From an uncultured Dictyoglomus sp. (GTDB lineage Bacteria; Dictyoglomota; Dictyoglomia; Dictyoglomales; Dictyoglomaceae), in the NCBI GenBank assembly GCA_938039765.1, contig CALHTV010000127.1, positions 1-13,884 of the forward strand: a stretch of DNA of 13,884 nucleotides, given 5' to 3'. The position numbers were made by a program, and so were the translations under genes. Within the stretch, counting starts at the first letter, position 1. Each line of letters starts with the position of its first letter. The notes below the pieces were generated by a model. The model was not told the DNA's origin, did no database searches, and was given only the letters and a program-made list of their open reading frames with translations. Below are positions 1-7,117 of this stretch, in pieces.

Positions 1-247
1 ATCCTATTTAGGATCAAACCCTTCCCTATCTCCTAATCAAACCTACATTGCTTATTCTCTTAGTAAAGATTTTACCTCACTCTCAAAAGAAATTGTAATT
101 CTAAATAGAGTTACAAATACTGAGAGAAAAATCTTTCTCAAAGAAGACTCCTTTATAGAAGACATAAAATTTTCTCTCGATGAAAAACTTTTAATTTTAA
201 TGCTTTCAGGAAAAGATGGTTACAAAATAGAGATCTATAAAATTTAG
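1..247 (+). CDS. C-terminal fragment of a probable beta-propeller (PD40-like) protein
   Basis: An open frame enters from the left edge (first full codon at position 2) and ends at TAG 245-247, giving 81 residues. The fragment contains SPNQTYIAYS, which resembles the SPDGxxIAYS core of TolB/PD40 (WD40-like) propeller blades. A second blade-like stretch, FSLDEKLLILMLSGKDGYKI, ends in a short beta-rich tail with no membrane segment. The start and most of the gene lie outside the window, so the role cannot be assigned; a periplasmic or lipoprotein propeller is one possibility. The gene converges on the GH5 operon, and the two stop codons overlap in TTAG at 244-247. Codon use and A/T richness match the neighbours. 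The reading frame is well supported; the family call is tentative. Confidence 0.6.
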   Translation, partial: SYLGSNPSLSPNQTYIAYSLSKDFTSLSKEIVILNRVTNTERKIFLKEDSFIEDIKFSLDEKLLILMLSGKDGYKIEIYKI

Positions 248-1233
248 TACTCCTGAAGGAGTTTTAACATCTTCATATCTAATTTATGCCCATACCAGTC
301 TATATAATCTACATCCTCCCTCTCAGAGTCTAAAATTCCAAAGGGCCCCTTAAAATTCCACAAGGCAAAACCAATATCTCTTTCTTTTAATATTTCCAAC
401 AAATCTCTTAACCAAGCTAAAACCACTCTATGAGGAGTATATTTAAAAGATCCAGCCTCTCCACAATGCACTCCTATTCCTTGTTTTATCAATTCAGCCC
501 ATCTATCATAGTGATGTTCAAGCTTCTTTCTATCCCATGTTTCTCCATAATGCCAAGCTCCAGGCCATTCTGGCTCAGGCCAATTTTCACCTCCCACCCA
601 AGAAGCTTTATAGTGAGTAAGCCCCATGGGAAGATATCCTCTACAGCTTTGTGCTACCTTCAACTCTCCTAGCTCTGGAAGAGGTTCGTTTCCGTAAGAA
701 ATTCCATCTATTATTATCATTCGGTCAGGATCTATATTTCTTATATATTCTACTGTCCTTCTTATCACTCTCTCATGATCCTCTCGACTCATTATACTTT
801 CATTAGGATGAGGAGGCTCATTCACTAAATTAAAGCTCAAAAACTTGGAAGAAACCCCTTTATATCTTCTTGCAAAAAATTCCCAATGATAACAAAAAGC
901 TTCAAGAGCTTCTTTATCTTTCCATAAATTAAACTTTTCTATAAATTCATTGTTTACACAATAACCAGGTGCTCGATGAAAATTTAAACACACATGTACA
1001 TTATACTTCTCTCCCCATTCTATTAGTTTATCAATGGTTTCAAAAAATTCTTCTTTTATTTTATATAGATCCCCATCATAAATCCAAAGCCTATAAGAAA
1101 GAGGAATCCTAACAAAATTAAATCCCCAATCACTAATCCATTTGAAATCCTCCTCTTCAAAAGGAATTGCTCCATTAAAAAGAAACATATTTGTAAGGTT
1201 AAAGCCTTTCCATCTTGGTATAAAGTTTTTCAT
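244..1233 (-). CDS. GH5 glycoside hydrolase, leaderless (TM1752/Cel5B-like)
   Basis: A 329-residue single-domain (beta/alpha)8 GH5 enzyme. Visible family landmarks are VRIP at 41-44, HRAPG at 86-90, the acid/base motif NLVNEP with E139, the nucleophile motif HCGEAGS with E259, and ALWNF at 290-294. There is no signal peptide, so it should act in the cytoplasm on imported beta-1,4-linked gluco- or manno-oligosaccharides. From memory it closely resembles T. maritima TM1752 (Cel5B, I believe GH5_36). It is quite different from the two upstream GH5 genes, so it is not part of their duplication. It is the last gene of the operon: its ATG is 9 nt after the preceding stop, and an AAGGAG overlaps the end of that gene. 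It is complete, with both catalytic Glu present. The exact substrate cannot be read from sequence. Confidence 0.93.
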   Translation of the reverse strand: MKNFIPRWKGFNLTNMFLFNGAIPFEEEDFKWISDWGFNFVRIPLSYRLWIYDGDLYKIKEEFFETIDKLIEWGEKYNVHVCLNFHRAPGYCVNNEFIEKFNLWKDKEALEAFCYHWEFFARRYKGVSSKFLSFNLVNEPPHPNESIMSREDHERVIRRTVEYIRNIDPDRMIIIDGISYGNEPLPELGELKVAQSCRGYLPMGLTHYKASWVGGENWPEPEWPGAWHYGETWDRKKLEHHYDRWAELIKQGIGVHCGEAGSFKYTPHRVVLAWLRDLLEILKERDIGFALWNFKGPFGILDSEREDVDYIDWYGHKLDMKMLKLLQEY

Positions 1234-1242
1234 ATTTTATAA

Positions 1243-2181
1243 CTACTCCTTCTCAGGAATTAATGCCCTCAAAAGGGGCATTCTCCATTCATCTTTAACA
1301 GGATCATATGCACCAAATCCCGAACAAAACTCCCAATAAGCCCAAGATATTCCCCTCTTTTCTGCAGATCTTGCCACAAATTCTGTCCATCTCACTCTTG
1401 ATTCCATGTCTGCCTTAGAATATGCTCCAAACTCACCCATATATAAAGGAATATTACCATTCCTCTTTGCCCATTCTACTGCTATATCAAGTTCTCTCTC
1501 TAACGTTTCCTTTTCTTCATCTGTACCTAACCATTCCACTCCCACAGGTAAATTCACTTTCACCCATTCTGCTCCTTGATGAGTAAAATTGAAGGGATTG
1601 TAATAATGAAAAGTAATTATTAAATTATTATCATCCTTAGGAACCTCTAAATTTTCTAAAGCAAATAAACTATTCCAATTATCTGGTCCTACAACAATTT
1701 TTCTTGTAGGATTAGTTTCCCTAATAACCTCAATTACTTTCTTTAGATATTTATTCCATAAGGCATAATTAAGATTAAAAGTAGGCTCGTTAAGGAGTTC
1801 AAAGATTAATTCCTCAGGGTAATCTTTATAATGCCTTGAAATTTGTTTCCACATGGAAATAAATCTATCCTTTTCCTTCTCTGGATTCTGCATTATCTCT
1901 TCGTAGTGATGTATATTTACTACTATAGCTAATCTATTTTTAAAGGCCTCCTCTACTAAATGATCCACTCTATCAAAAATTCTTTTATCTATATTATAAG
2001 GTTCTTCTCTTTCAGTATAAGCACTCCATTTAACTGGCAATCTAACATGGTCAAAGCCAGCCTCTTTTATTATTTTAAAATATTCATCTTTAATAGTCCT
2101 ACCAGTCCAAGCCCCTTCATAAGGTGCTTCTAAAAAATTTCCCAAGTTTATTCCTCTTTTTATTATTTTATCCATAAGCAA
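1243..2181 (-). CDS. GH5 endo-beta-1,4-glucanase/mannanase, leaderless (TmCel5A-like)
   Basis: A 312-residue GH5 catalytic domain, strongly like T. maritima Cel5A (TM1751, GH5_25, an enzyme active on both glucan and mannan). Landmarks are RGINLGNFLEAP near the N-terminus, VRLP at 46-49, the paired histidines H91-H92 in NIHHYEE, LNEP with acid/base E132, HYYNPFNFTHQGAEW at 192-206, GEFGAY with nucleophile E250, and W283. It lacks a signal peptide, so it is probably cytoplasmic and acts on imported oligosaccharides. The start is chosen as TTG at 2179-2181: GGGAGG lies 7 nt upstream, whereas the in-frame ATG two codons later is 13 nt away. It sits 17 nt after the exported paralogue and shares a nearly identical 80-nt tract with it. 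The family call is firm; cellulase versus mannanase preference is open. Confidence 0.95.
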   Translation of the reverse strand: MLMDKIIKRGINLGNFLEAPYEGAWTGRTIKDEYFKIIKEAGFDHVRLPVKWSAYTEREEPYNIDKRIFDRVDHLVEEAFKNRLAIVVNIHHYEEIMQNPEKEKDRFISMWKQISRHYKDYPEELIFELLNEPTFNLNYALWNKYLKKVIEVIRETNPTRKIVVGPDNWNSLFALENLEVPKDDNNLIITFHYYNPFNFTHQGAEWVKVNLPVGVEWLGTDEEKETLERELDIAVEWAKRNGNIPLYMGEFGAYSKADMESRVRWTEFVARSAEKRGISWAYWEFCSGFGAYDPVKDEWRMPLLRALIPEKE

Positions 2182-2198
2182 TTAAAATCCTCCCATAA

Positions 2199-3197
2199 TT
2201 ATTGTTTAATCTTTGTATCTGGAATTAATGCCTTCAATAAAGGCATTCTCCATACCTTATTTAAACCATCATACACCCCAAATCCAGCTGAAGCAAAATC
2301 CCAATAAGCCCAAGGTATTCCCCTCTTTTCTGCAGATCTTGCTACAAATTCTGTCCATCTCACTCTTGATTCCATGTCCGCTCTATAATAAGCACCAAAC
2401 TCTCCTATCCACAAAGGAACATTTCCATTTCTTTTTGCCCATTCTACTGTAAAATCTAATTCTCTCTCTATGAGTTTTTTCTCCTCGTCTTTTCCTGTCC
2501 ACTTAACCCCTACTGGTAATTGTGGTCGAACCCAATCTGCTCCCTGGTGAGTAAAATTAAAAGGATTATAATAATGATAACTTACGATAAGGTTTTTATC
2601 TTCCGGTAGTTTTAAAAAGGTTAAAGCAGTATAATTTCCCCAATTAGCTGTATCAATAACTATTTTTCTCGTAGGATTAGTTTTTCTTATAATTTTCACA
2701 GCTTCTCCTAAGTATTCATTCCAGAGTTGAGGAGTTAAATTGGTATTAGGCTCATTAAGAATCTCAAACCACAAAGATTCAGGATAATCCTTATAATGCT
2801 CTGCTATTTGTTCCCATAAAGCTAAAAATCTTTCCTTATGTTTTTCGGGATTTTGCATTATCTCTTCATAATTGTGGATATTTATCACAACATAAAGATT
2901 ATTCTTAAGAGCTAGTTCTACAATCTTGTCTACCCTTTCAAAGATATAACTTCTTATAGTATATGGTGGCTCATACAATGCATGTCCATTCCATCTTATA
3001 GGTATTCTAACATGATCAAAACCAGCCTTTCTGACTAATTCAAAATATTCGTCCTTTACATAAACCCCCCACAATCCCTCAAAAGGGGCTTCAAGTCCTG
3101 TTAAATTAACACCTCTCCTTATAGGAAGTTTTGTCTGTGAATACCCACACAATAAAAGTACACCTATAAGAGACACAATTAAAAATAATTTTCTCAT
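2199..3197 (-). CDS. exported GH5 endo-beta-1,4-glucanase/mannanase (TmCel5A-like)
   Basis: 332 residues: an N-terminal hydrophobic leader (basic MRK, then a Leu/Val/Ile core at 4-16) followed by a GH5_25-like domain. Catalytic motifs are ILNEP with acid/base E149 and GEFGAY with nucleophile E266. It should hydrolyse beta-glucan or mannan outside the cytoplasm, and it is the only one of the three GH5 proteins here with a leader. The leader contains LLLC18-G, which recalls a lipobox, but the -1 residue is Leu, so lipidation is doubtful. The start is ATG 3195-3197, with AGGAG 8 nt upstream; a GTG 14 codons earlier is in frame but has no good ribosome site. Two oddities appear: the second active-site His of the HHYEE motif is Asn109 (NIHNYEE), and WEFCSGFG of the paralogue is WDFASAGFG here. 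Confidence 0.94.
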   Translation of the reverse strand: MRKLFLIVSLIGVLLLCGYSQTKLPIRRGVNLTGLEAPFEGLWGVYVKDEYFELVRKAGFDHVRIPIRWNGHALYEPPYTIRSYIFERVDKIVELALKNNLYVVINIHNYEEIMQNPEKHKERFLALWEQIAEHYKDYPESLWFEILNEPNTNLTPQLWNEYLGEAVKIIRKTNPTRKIVIDTANWGNYTALTFLKLPEDKNLIVSYHYYNPFNFTHQGADWVRPQLPVGVKWTGKDEEKKLIERELDFTVEWAKRNGNVPLWIGEFGAYYRADMESRVRWTEFVARSAEKRGIPWAYWDFASAGFGVYDGLNKVWRMPLLKALIPDTKIKQ

Positions 3198-3258
3198 ACT
3201 CATCACTCCTGATAAAAAATTATTCTTCCACCCTCTCACCCCACAAGCTTATAGGTTC

Positions 3259-4206
3259 TCACACTAAATGACAAGCCACAAAATGACCTGGAGATACTTC
3301 TCTAAAAGCAGGCTCTTGCTTTCTACACACATCCATTACATACTCGCATCTACTTTGGAACCTACATCCAGGAGGAAGATCAATAGGAGATGGAACCTCT
3401 CCTTTTAGAGCAAGAAATCTCTTTTGTCTTTCACCATCTTTAGGCATCTTAGGTACAGAGGCAAGTAAAGCTCTGGTATAAGGATGAAGAGGATTCTCGT
3501 ATAATTCTTCTTTAGGAGCATACTCTACTATCGCTCCTAAATACATTACTGCTACTTTGTCTGAGAGATATCTTACTACAGCCAAGTCATGGGAAATAAA
3601 GAGATATGAGATTTTAAATCTTATCTTTAACTCATAAAGTAAAGAGACTATTTGAGCTTGAATAGAAACATCCAAGGAAGATACAGGCTCGTCCGCCACA
3701 ATAAATTTAGGGTTTAAAGCAAGAGCTCTTGCTATACCAACTCTTTGTTGTTGTCCTCCTGAGAACTCATGAGGAAAAGCATCAATCAAATCTCTACCTA
3801 AACCTACAATTTCCAATAATTCTTCTACTGCTCTCCTTCTCTCTTCTTTTGTTCCAATATTATGGATAACGAGAGGATCCTCAATATTCTGTCCAATAGT
3901 CATCATAGGATTTAATGATGCAAGTGGATCTTGGAAGATAATCTGCATAAATCTTCTCCTTTGCCTAAGCTCTTCTCCCTTCAATTTTCTTAAATCAACT
4001 CCATCAAAAATTATCTCCCCACTATCTGGCTCAATAAGTCTTAAAACACATCTCCCAAGGGTGGATTTTCCTGAACCACTTTCCCCTACAAGTCCTAAGG
4101 TTTCTCCCTGTTCTATGCTAAAAGATACATTATCCACTGCCTTTAACAACTTTTTTCTAACTGGAAAATATTTTTTAAGATTTTTAACTACTAAAAGTTC
4201 AGGCAT
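3259..4206 (-). CDS. ABC transporter ATPase, OppF/DppF type (oligosaccharide uptake inferred)
   Basis: A 315-residue nucleotide-binding subunit. It has Walker A GESGSGKS at 41-48, Q-loop Q92, signature FSGGQQQR at 148-155, Walker B FIVADE at 168-173 and H-loop H206. It ends in the oligo_HPY C-terminal region typical of peptide/oligosaccharide ATPases ([11 protein letters not shown]), with four cysteines at 281, 287, 294 and 312. It pairs with the upstream ATPase to power the two permeases. Its ATG lies 8 nt inside the end of the preceding gene, with GGGAGG 8 nt before the start, which suggests translational coupling. Databases would call this dipeptide/oligopeptide transport. The adjoining GH5 genes argue that the real cargo is oligosaccharide, as in the Thermotoga systems; that is inference. 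Confidence 0.94.
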   Translation of the reverse strand: MPELLVVKNLKKYFPVRKKLLKAVDNVSFSIEQGETLGLVGESGSGKSTLGRCVLRLIEPDSGEIIFDGVDLRKLKGEELRQRRRFMQIIFQDPLASLNPMMTIGQNIEDPLVIHNIGTKEERRRAVEELLEIVGLGRDLIDAFPHEFSGGQQQRVGIARALALNPKFIVADEPVSSLDVSIQAQIVSLLYELKIRFKISYLFISHDLAVVRYLSDKVAVMYLGAIVEYAPKEELYENPLHPYTRALLASVPKMPKDGERQKRFLALKGEVPSPIDLPPGCRFQSRCEYVMDVCRKQEPAFREVSPGHFVACHLV

Positions 4207-5179
4207 TGAATTTTCCTCCCTTCACAAGATGGCACGCTACATAATGCCCATCTTCAACTTCTTTATATTCTGGCTCCTGCTCCCTACATATATCCTGAGC
4301 ATAAACACATCTCGGATGGAATCTACAACCTGATGGTGGGCTAACAAGACTCGGAGGGTTACCTGGTATAGGCCTCAAAGAACCCTCTTTTGCTTTTATA
4401 TCAAGAGTAGATGAAATTAAGCCTTGGGAATAAGGATGAAGAGGATTTCTTATAAATCTTTCAACTGGAGAATACTCTGCTATTTTTCCTGCATACATTA
4501 CCATAATTGTATCTGCAAAGTTCATAGCAAGAGTAATATCATGAGTAATAAGTATTACACTGGTCTTGAACTCTTCCTTCATGTCAGAAAGCAAGTTTAA
4601 TATTTGAGCTCTTACAGTAACATCTAAAGCTGTTGTAGGCTCGTCTGCTATTACTAGTTTTGGATTACAAGCAAGAGCAATTGCTATCATAACCCTTTGT
4701 CTCATTCCTCCAGAAAACTGGAAAGGATAATCCCATACTCTTGTTTTATACTCAGGAATACCTACAAGTCTTAGAAGCTCAACTGCTCTATCTCTTGCTT
4801 CTTTATCAGACATTACTCTATGCCATAAAATAGGTTCCATTATCTGCATTCCTACTCTCATTATAGGGTTTAAACTGGTCATTGGATCCTGAAAGACAAT
4901 AGAAATATCTTTACCTCTTATCTGTCTTATTTCTTCTTTGCTTAATTTTAAAAGATCTTTCCCCTCAAAAATTGCTTCACCATCTACAACCCTTCCATTC
5001 CTCTTTATTAATCTTAAAAGAGAAAGTACTGACACTGTCTTCCCAGAGCCACTTTCTCCCACTATTGCCAAAGTCTCCCCATAATCCAATTTATAACTTA
5101 TCCCATCAACAGCTTTTACAACCCCATCATACCTATCAAAATATGTCTTCAGATTATTAACTCTCAAAAGTTCTGCCAT
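4199..5179 (-). CDS. ABC transporter ATPase, OppD/DppD type (oligosaccharide uptake inferred)
   Basis: A 326-residue nucleotide-binding subunit with Walker A GESGSGKT at 41-48, Q-loop Q97, signature FSGGMRQR at 155-162, Walker B LVIADE at 175-180 and H-loop H213. An oligo_HPY tail ([10 protein letters not shown]) follows, with cysteines 285, 291, 298 and 316. In some DppD proteins such a cluster holds a [4Fe-4S] centre; whether it does here is unknown. The start is ATG 5177-5179, 4 nt after the permease stop; an in-frame GTG at 5192-5194 would overlap its own ribosome site and is disfavoured. The ATPase subunits DppD and DppF normally form a heterodimer, consistent with the two adjacent, diverged copies here. 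It belongs to the same operon as the permeases and GH5 genes. Confidence 0.94.
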   Translation of the reverse strand: MAELLRVNNLKTYFDRYDGVVKAVDGISYKLDYGETLAIVGESGSGKTVSVLSLLRLIKRNGRVVDGEAIFEGKDLLKLSKEEIRQIRGKDISIVFQDPMTSLNPIMRVGMQIMEPILWHRVMSDKEARDRAVELLRLVGIPEYKTRVWDYPFQFSGGMRQRVMIAIALACNPKLVIADEPTTALDVTVRAQILNLLSDMKEEFKTSVILITHDITLAMNFADTIMVMYAGKIAEYSPVERFIRNPLHPYSQGLISSTLDIKAKEGSLRPIPGNPPSLVSPPSGCRFHPRCVYAQDICREQEPEYKEVEDGHYVACHLVKGGKFNA

Positions 5180-5183
5180 AGCC

Positions 5184-6056
5184 CTATACCTCACTCCTTG
5201 GATTTAGTGCATCTCTTAAACCATCACCCACATAAGTGAAGGCAAGAAGAGTAAGAGCAAAAGTTAAGACTGGAAATATAACCATATGGGGAAATGCCAT
5301 AATATAAGCTACTCCTGCTCCAATCATATTACCCCAGGAAGGCATTGGTGGTCTTACCCCCATTCCTATGAGAGCAAGTCCACTTTCTATCCATATACCA
5401 TTAGGTATTCCAAAAGCTAAACTTACAATAATAGGACCAAGCATATTAGGTAAGATATACTTCCTAATTATATAACCCTCTTTTGCTCCTAAAGCTCTGG
5501 CTGCTTCAACAAATTCTGCATTTTTAAGATACATAACCATTCCTCTAACAAGCCTTGCCATTCCTGCCCATCCTGTAAGCCCTACAGCTACAAGTATAGT
5601 GAACAAACCTCTTCCCATTACTGTCACCAGAATAACATTAAATAAAAAGGTTGGAAAAGCATACATAATATCAGTTATTCTCATAAGAATAGTATCTATT
5701 CTTCCCCCACGGAATCCTGCTATAGATCCGATAATTACTCCTATTATAAGAACAACTATCTGAGAACCAAATCCAATAAGTAAAGCGTTCCTCATAGCAT
5801 ACAAATTCCTACTAAACATATCTCTTCCTAAATCATCTGTTCCCCACCAGAATCTTGCACTTGGCTTTTCAAAAGTATGAGCATAATGAGGTTCATCATA
5901 AGGATAGGGTGCTATCCATGGAGTAAATATAGAAATAATGATTATTATAATGATATAAATTAAGCCAGCCACTGCCATTTTATTTTTCTTAAATCTTCTC
6001 CACGCAGCTGCCCAATAACTTGTTCCTCTTCTTCGTTGTTTTAAAGCAACCTCCAT
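5184..6056 (-). CDS. ABC transporter permease, OppC/DppC type
   Basis: A 290-residue inner-membrane subunit. A short basic N-terminus (RRFKKNK) precedes the first membrane helix at about 28-48, which includes a run of seven consecutive Ile. A loop with WGTDDLGRDMFSR (71-83) follows; this is a hallmark of the OppC class. Further hydrophobic segments lie near 90-115, 128-147, 151-170, 205-225 and 256-276. The coupling (EAA) loop EAARALGAKEGYIIRKYILP spans 184-203 and should dock on an ATPase subunit. AGGAGG lies 10 nt upstream of the ATG. It partners the OppB-type permease upstream. Substrate is inferred from context as beta-linked oligosaccharide; the family itself is named for peptides. Confidence 0.94.
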   Translation of the reverse strand: MEVALKQRRRGTSYWAAAWRRFKKNKMAVAGLIYIIIIIIISIFTPWIAPYPYDEPHYAHTFEKPSARFWWGTDDLGRDMFSRNLYAMRNALLIGFGSQIVVLIIGVIIGSIAGFRGGRIDTILMRITDIMYAFPTFLFNVILVTVMGRGLFTILVAVGLTGWAGMARLVRGMVMYLKNAEFVEAARALGAKEGYIIRKYILPNMLGPIIVSLAFGIPNGIWIESGLALIGMGVRPPMPSWGNMIGAGVAYIMAFPHMVIFPVLTFALTLLAFTYVGDGLRDALNPRSEV

Positions 6057-6083
6057 TTATTCAAAACCTCCTTCTAAAAAACA

Positions 6084-7046
6084 CTATTCGTATTTAATTC
6101 TTGGATCTAAAAAGGCATAAATTACATCTACTAATAAATTCATAAGCATTACAGAAAGAGAAAGAATGAAAGTAGAAGTTACAAGTAAAGGATAGTCCCT
6201 CATAGATGCAGCATTAACAAAAAGTTGCCCAAGACCTGGAACCCGGAATAAATTTTCAATCCATACAGTACCCGTAAACAAGAAAGCAAGTTGGGGTCCT
6301 ATAATTGTAACAATTGGAATAAGAGAATTTCTTAAAGCATGTCTCATAATTACTGCCCTATCAGTACCACCCTTTGCATAAGCTGTTCTTATATAGTCTT
6401 GATTCAAAACATCAAGCAGACTTGACCTCATGAATCTTGCAATTACTGCCATAGGACCCAAAGCAACACAAATAACGGGCATAATCATCTGTTTTGGAGT
6501 TTCCCAACCTGATGTAGGAAGAACCCTTAACCAAACACTAAATATAAGAACCATTATAACACCAATAGTATAAGCAGGAATAATACTTCCAGCCATAGAG
6601 AAAAACATAGTAATATAGTCCACCCAAGTATTTCGCTTTAAAGCAGCAATAACTCCAAGAGGAATTCCTACAATCACTGCTAAAGCCATAGACAGAATTG
6701 CTAGGGTAAAGGTAACAGGAAACCTCCTTGCGATTTGCACTTCTATGGGTTCATTAGGATTAGAGAAAGATGGACCAAATTTAAACCTAAAGGCATCTTT
6801 CAGGTAGTTCAAAATCTGTTTCCACAAAGGCACATTCAAACCATATTTTTCCTCAAATCCTTTTATCAAGACCTGCAACTGTTCAGGAGTTAAAGTAGCT
6901 ACCCTACCACCGCTTGCTTGGAATTGGGCAATATTAAAGAATTCTCCAGGAGCAAGCCACATAAGAATATATGTAATAATTATAACCACCACTATAGATA
7001 CAAATATAGTAAAAAGCCTCCGTAATATATACCTTACAAGTCCCAT
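6084..7046 (-). CDS. ABC transporter permease, OppB/DppB type
   Basis: A 320-residue membrane protein. The N-terminus MGLVRYILRRLF and first helix (about 12-32) are typical of OppB/DppB. A periplasmic loop with GLNVPLWKQILNYLKDAFRF (69-88) leads to helices near 112-136, 146-172, 186-206, 245-262 and 288-312. The coupling loop TAYAKGGTDRAVIMRHALRN is at 221-240, and the protein ends in the family-typical YAFLDPRIKYE. AGGAGG lies 6 nt before the ATG. It is separated from the binding-protein gene by 71 nt holding a strong hairpin, so its expression is probably lower than that of the binding protein. With the OppC-type partner it would form the translocation channel. Substrate assignment rests on neighbours only. 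Confidence 0.94.
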   Translation of the reverse strand: MGLVRYILRRLFTIFVSIVVVIIITYILMWLAPGEFFNIAQFQASGGRVATLTPEQLQVLIKGFEEKYGLNVPLWKQILNYLKDAFRFKFGPSFSNPNEPIEVQIARRFPVTFTLAILSMALAVIVGIPLGVIAALKRNTWVDYITMFFSMAGSIIPAYTIGVIMVLIFSVWLRVLPTSGWETPKQMIMPVICVALGPMAVIARFMRSSLLDVLNQDYIRTAYAKGGTDRAVIMRHALRNSLIPIVTIIGPQLAFLFTGTVWIENLFRVPGLGQLFVNAASMRDYPLLVTSTFILSLSVMLMNLLVDVIYAFLDPRIKYE

Positions 7047-7069
7047 CTTCTACCTCCTTTTTAGTTAAT

Positions 7070-7108
7070 AAAAAAAAGGGGGAAAGGAAATCTTTCCCCC
7101 TTTTTTTT
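7070..7108 (-). terminator. intra-operon hairpin: leaky terminator or mRNA-stabilising stem
   Basis: A perfect 17-bp inverted repeat: A8-G5-AAAG at 7070-7086, a 5-nt loop GAAAT, and CTTT-C5-T8 at 7092-7108. It begins 9 nt after the binding-protein stop codon in the direction of transcription. On the minus-strand transcript it reads A-run, G/C stem, then T-run, as in an intrinsic terminator. The genes below it depend on the same operon, so full termination is unlikely. Partial termination, or protection of the binding-protein mRNA 3' end, would give the excess of binding protein that such systems need. The repeat is seen directly; its effect is inferred. Confidence 0.8.
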
Positions 7109-7117
7109 TACCCTAAA

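Noticed and set aside
430-672. 80-residue plus-strand open frame inside the last GH5 gene
   Set aside because: It is antisense to a well-supported GH5 gene, has low-complexity composition, no ribosome site and no recognisable motif.
3117-3197. Lipoprotein signal (LLLC-G) in the exported GH5
   Set aside because: The residue before Cys18 is Leu; lipoboxes need a small residue (Gly, Ala or Ser) there, so a normal cleavable or anchoring leader is more likely.
3198-3258. Terminator or promoter between the ATPase and the first GH5 gene
   Set aside because: The 61-nt gap has no stable G/C stem followed by a T-run and no convincing -35/-10 pair, so the GH5 genes are treated as part of the operon.
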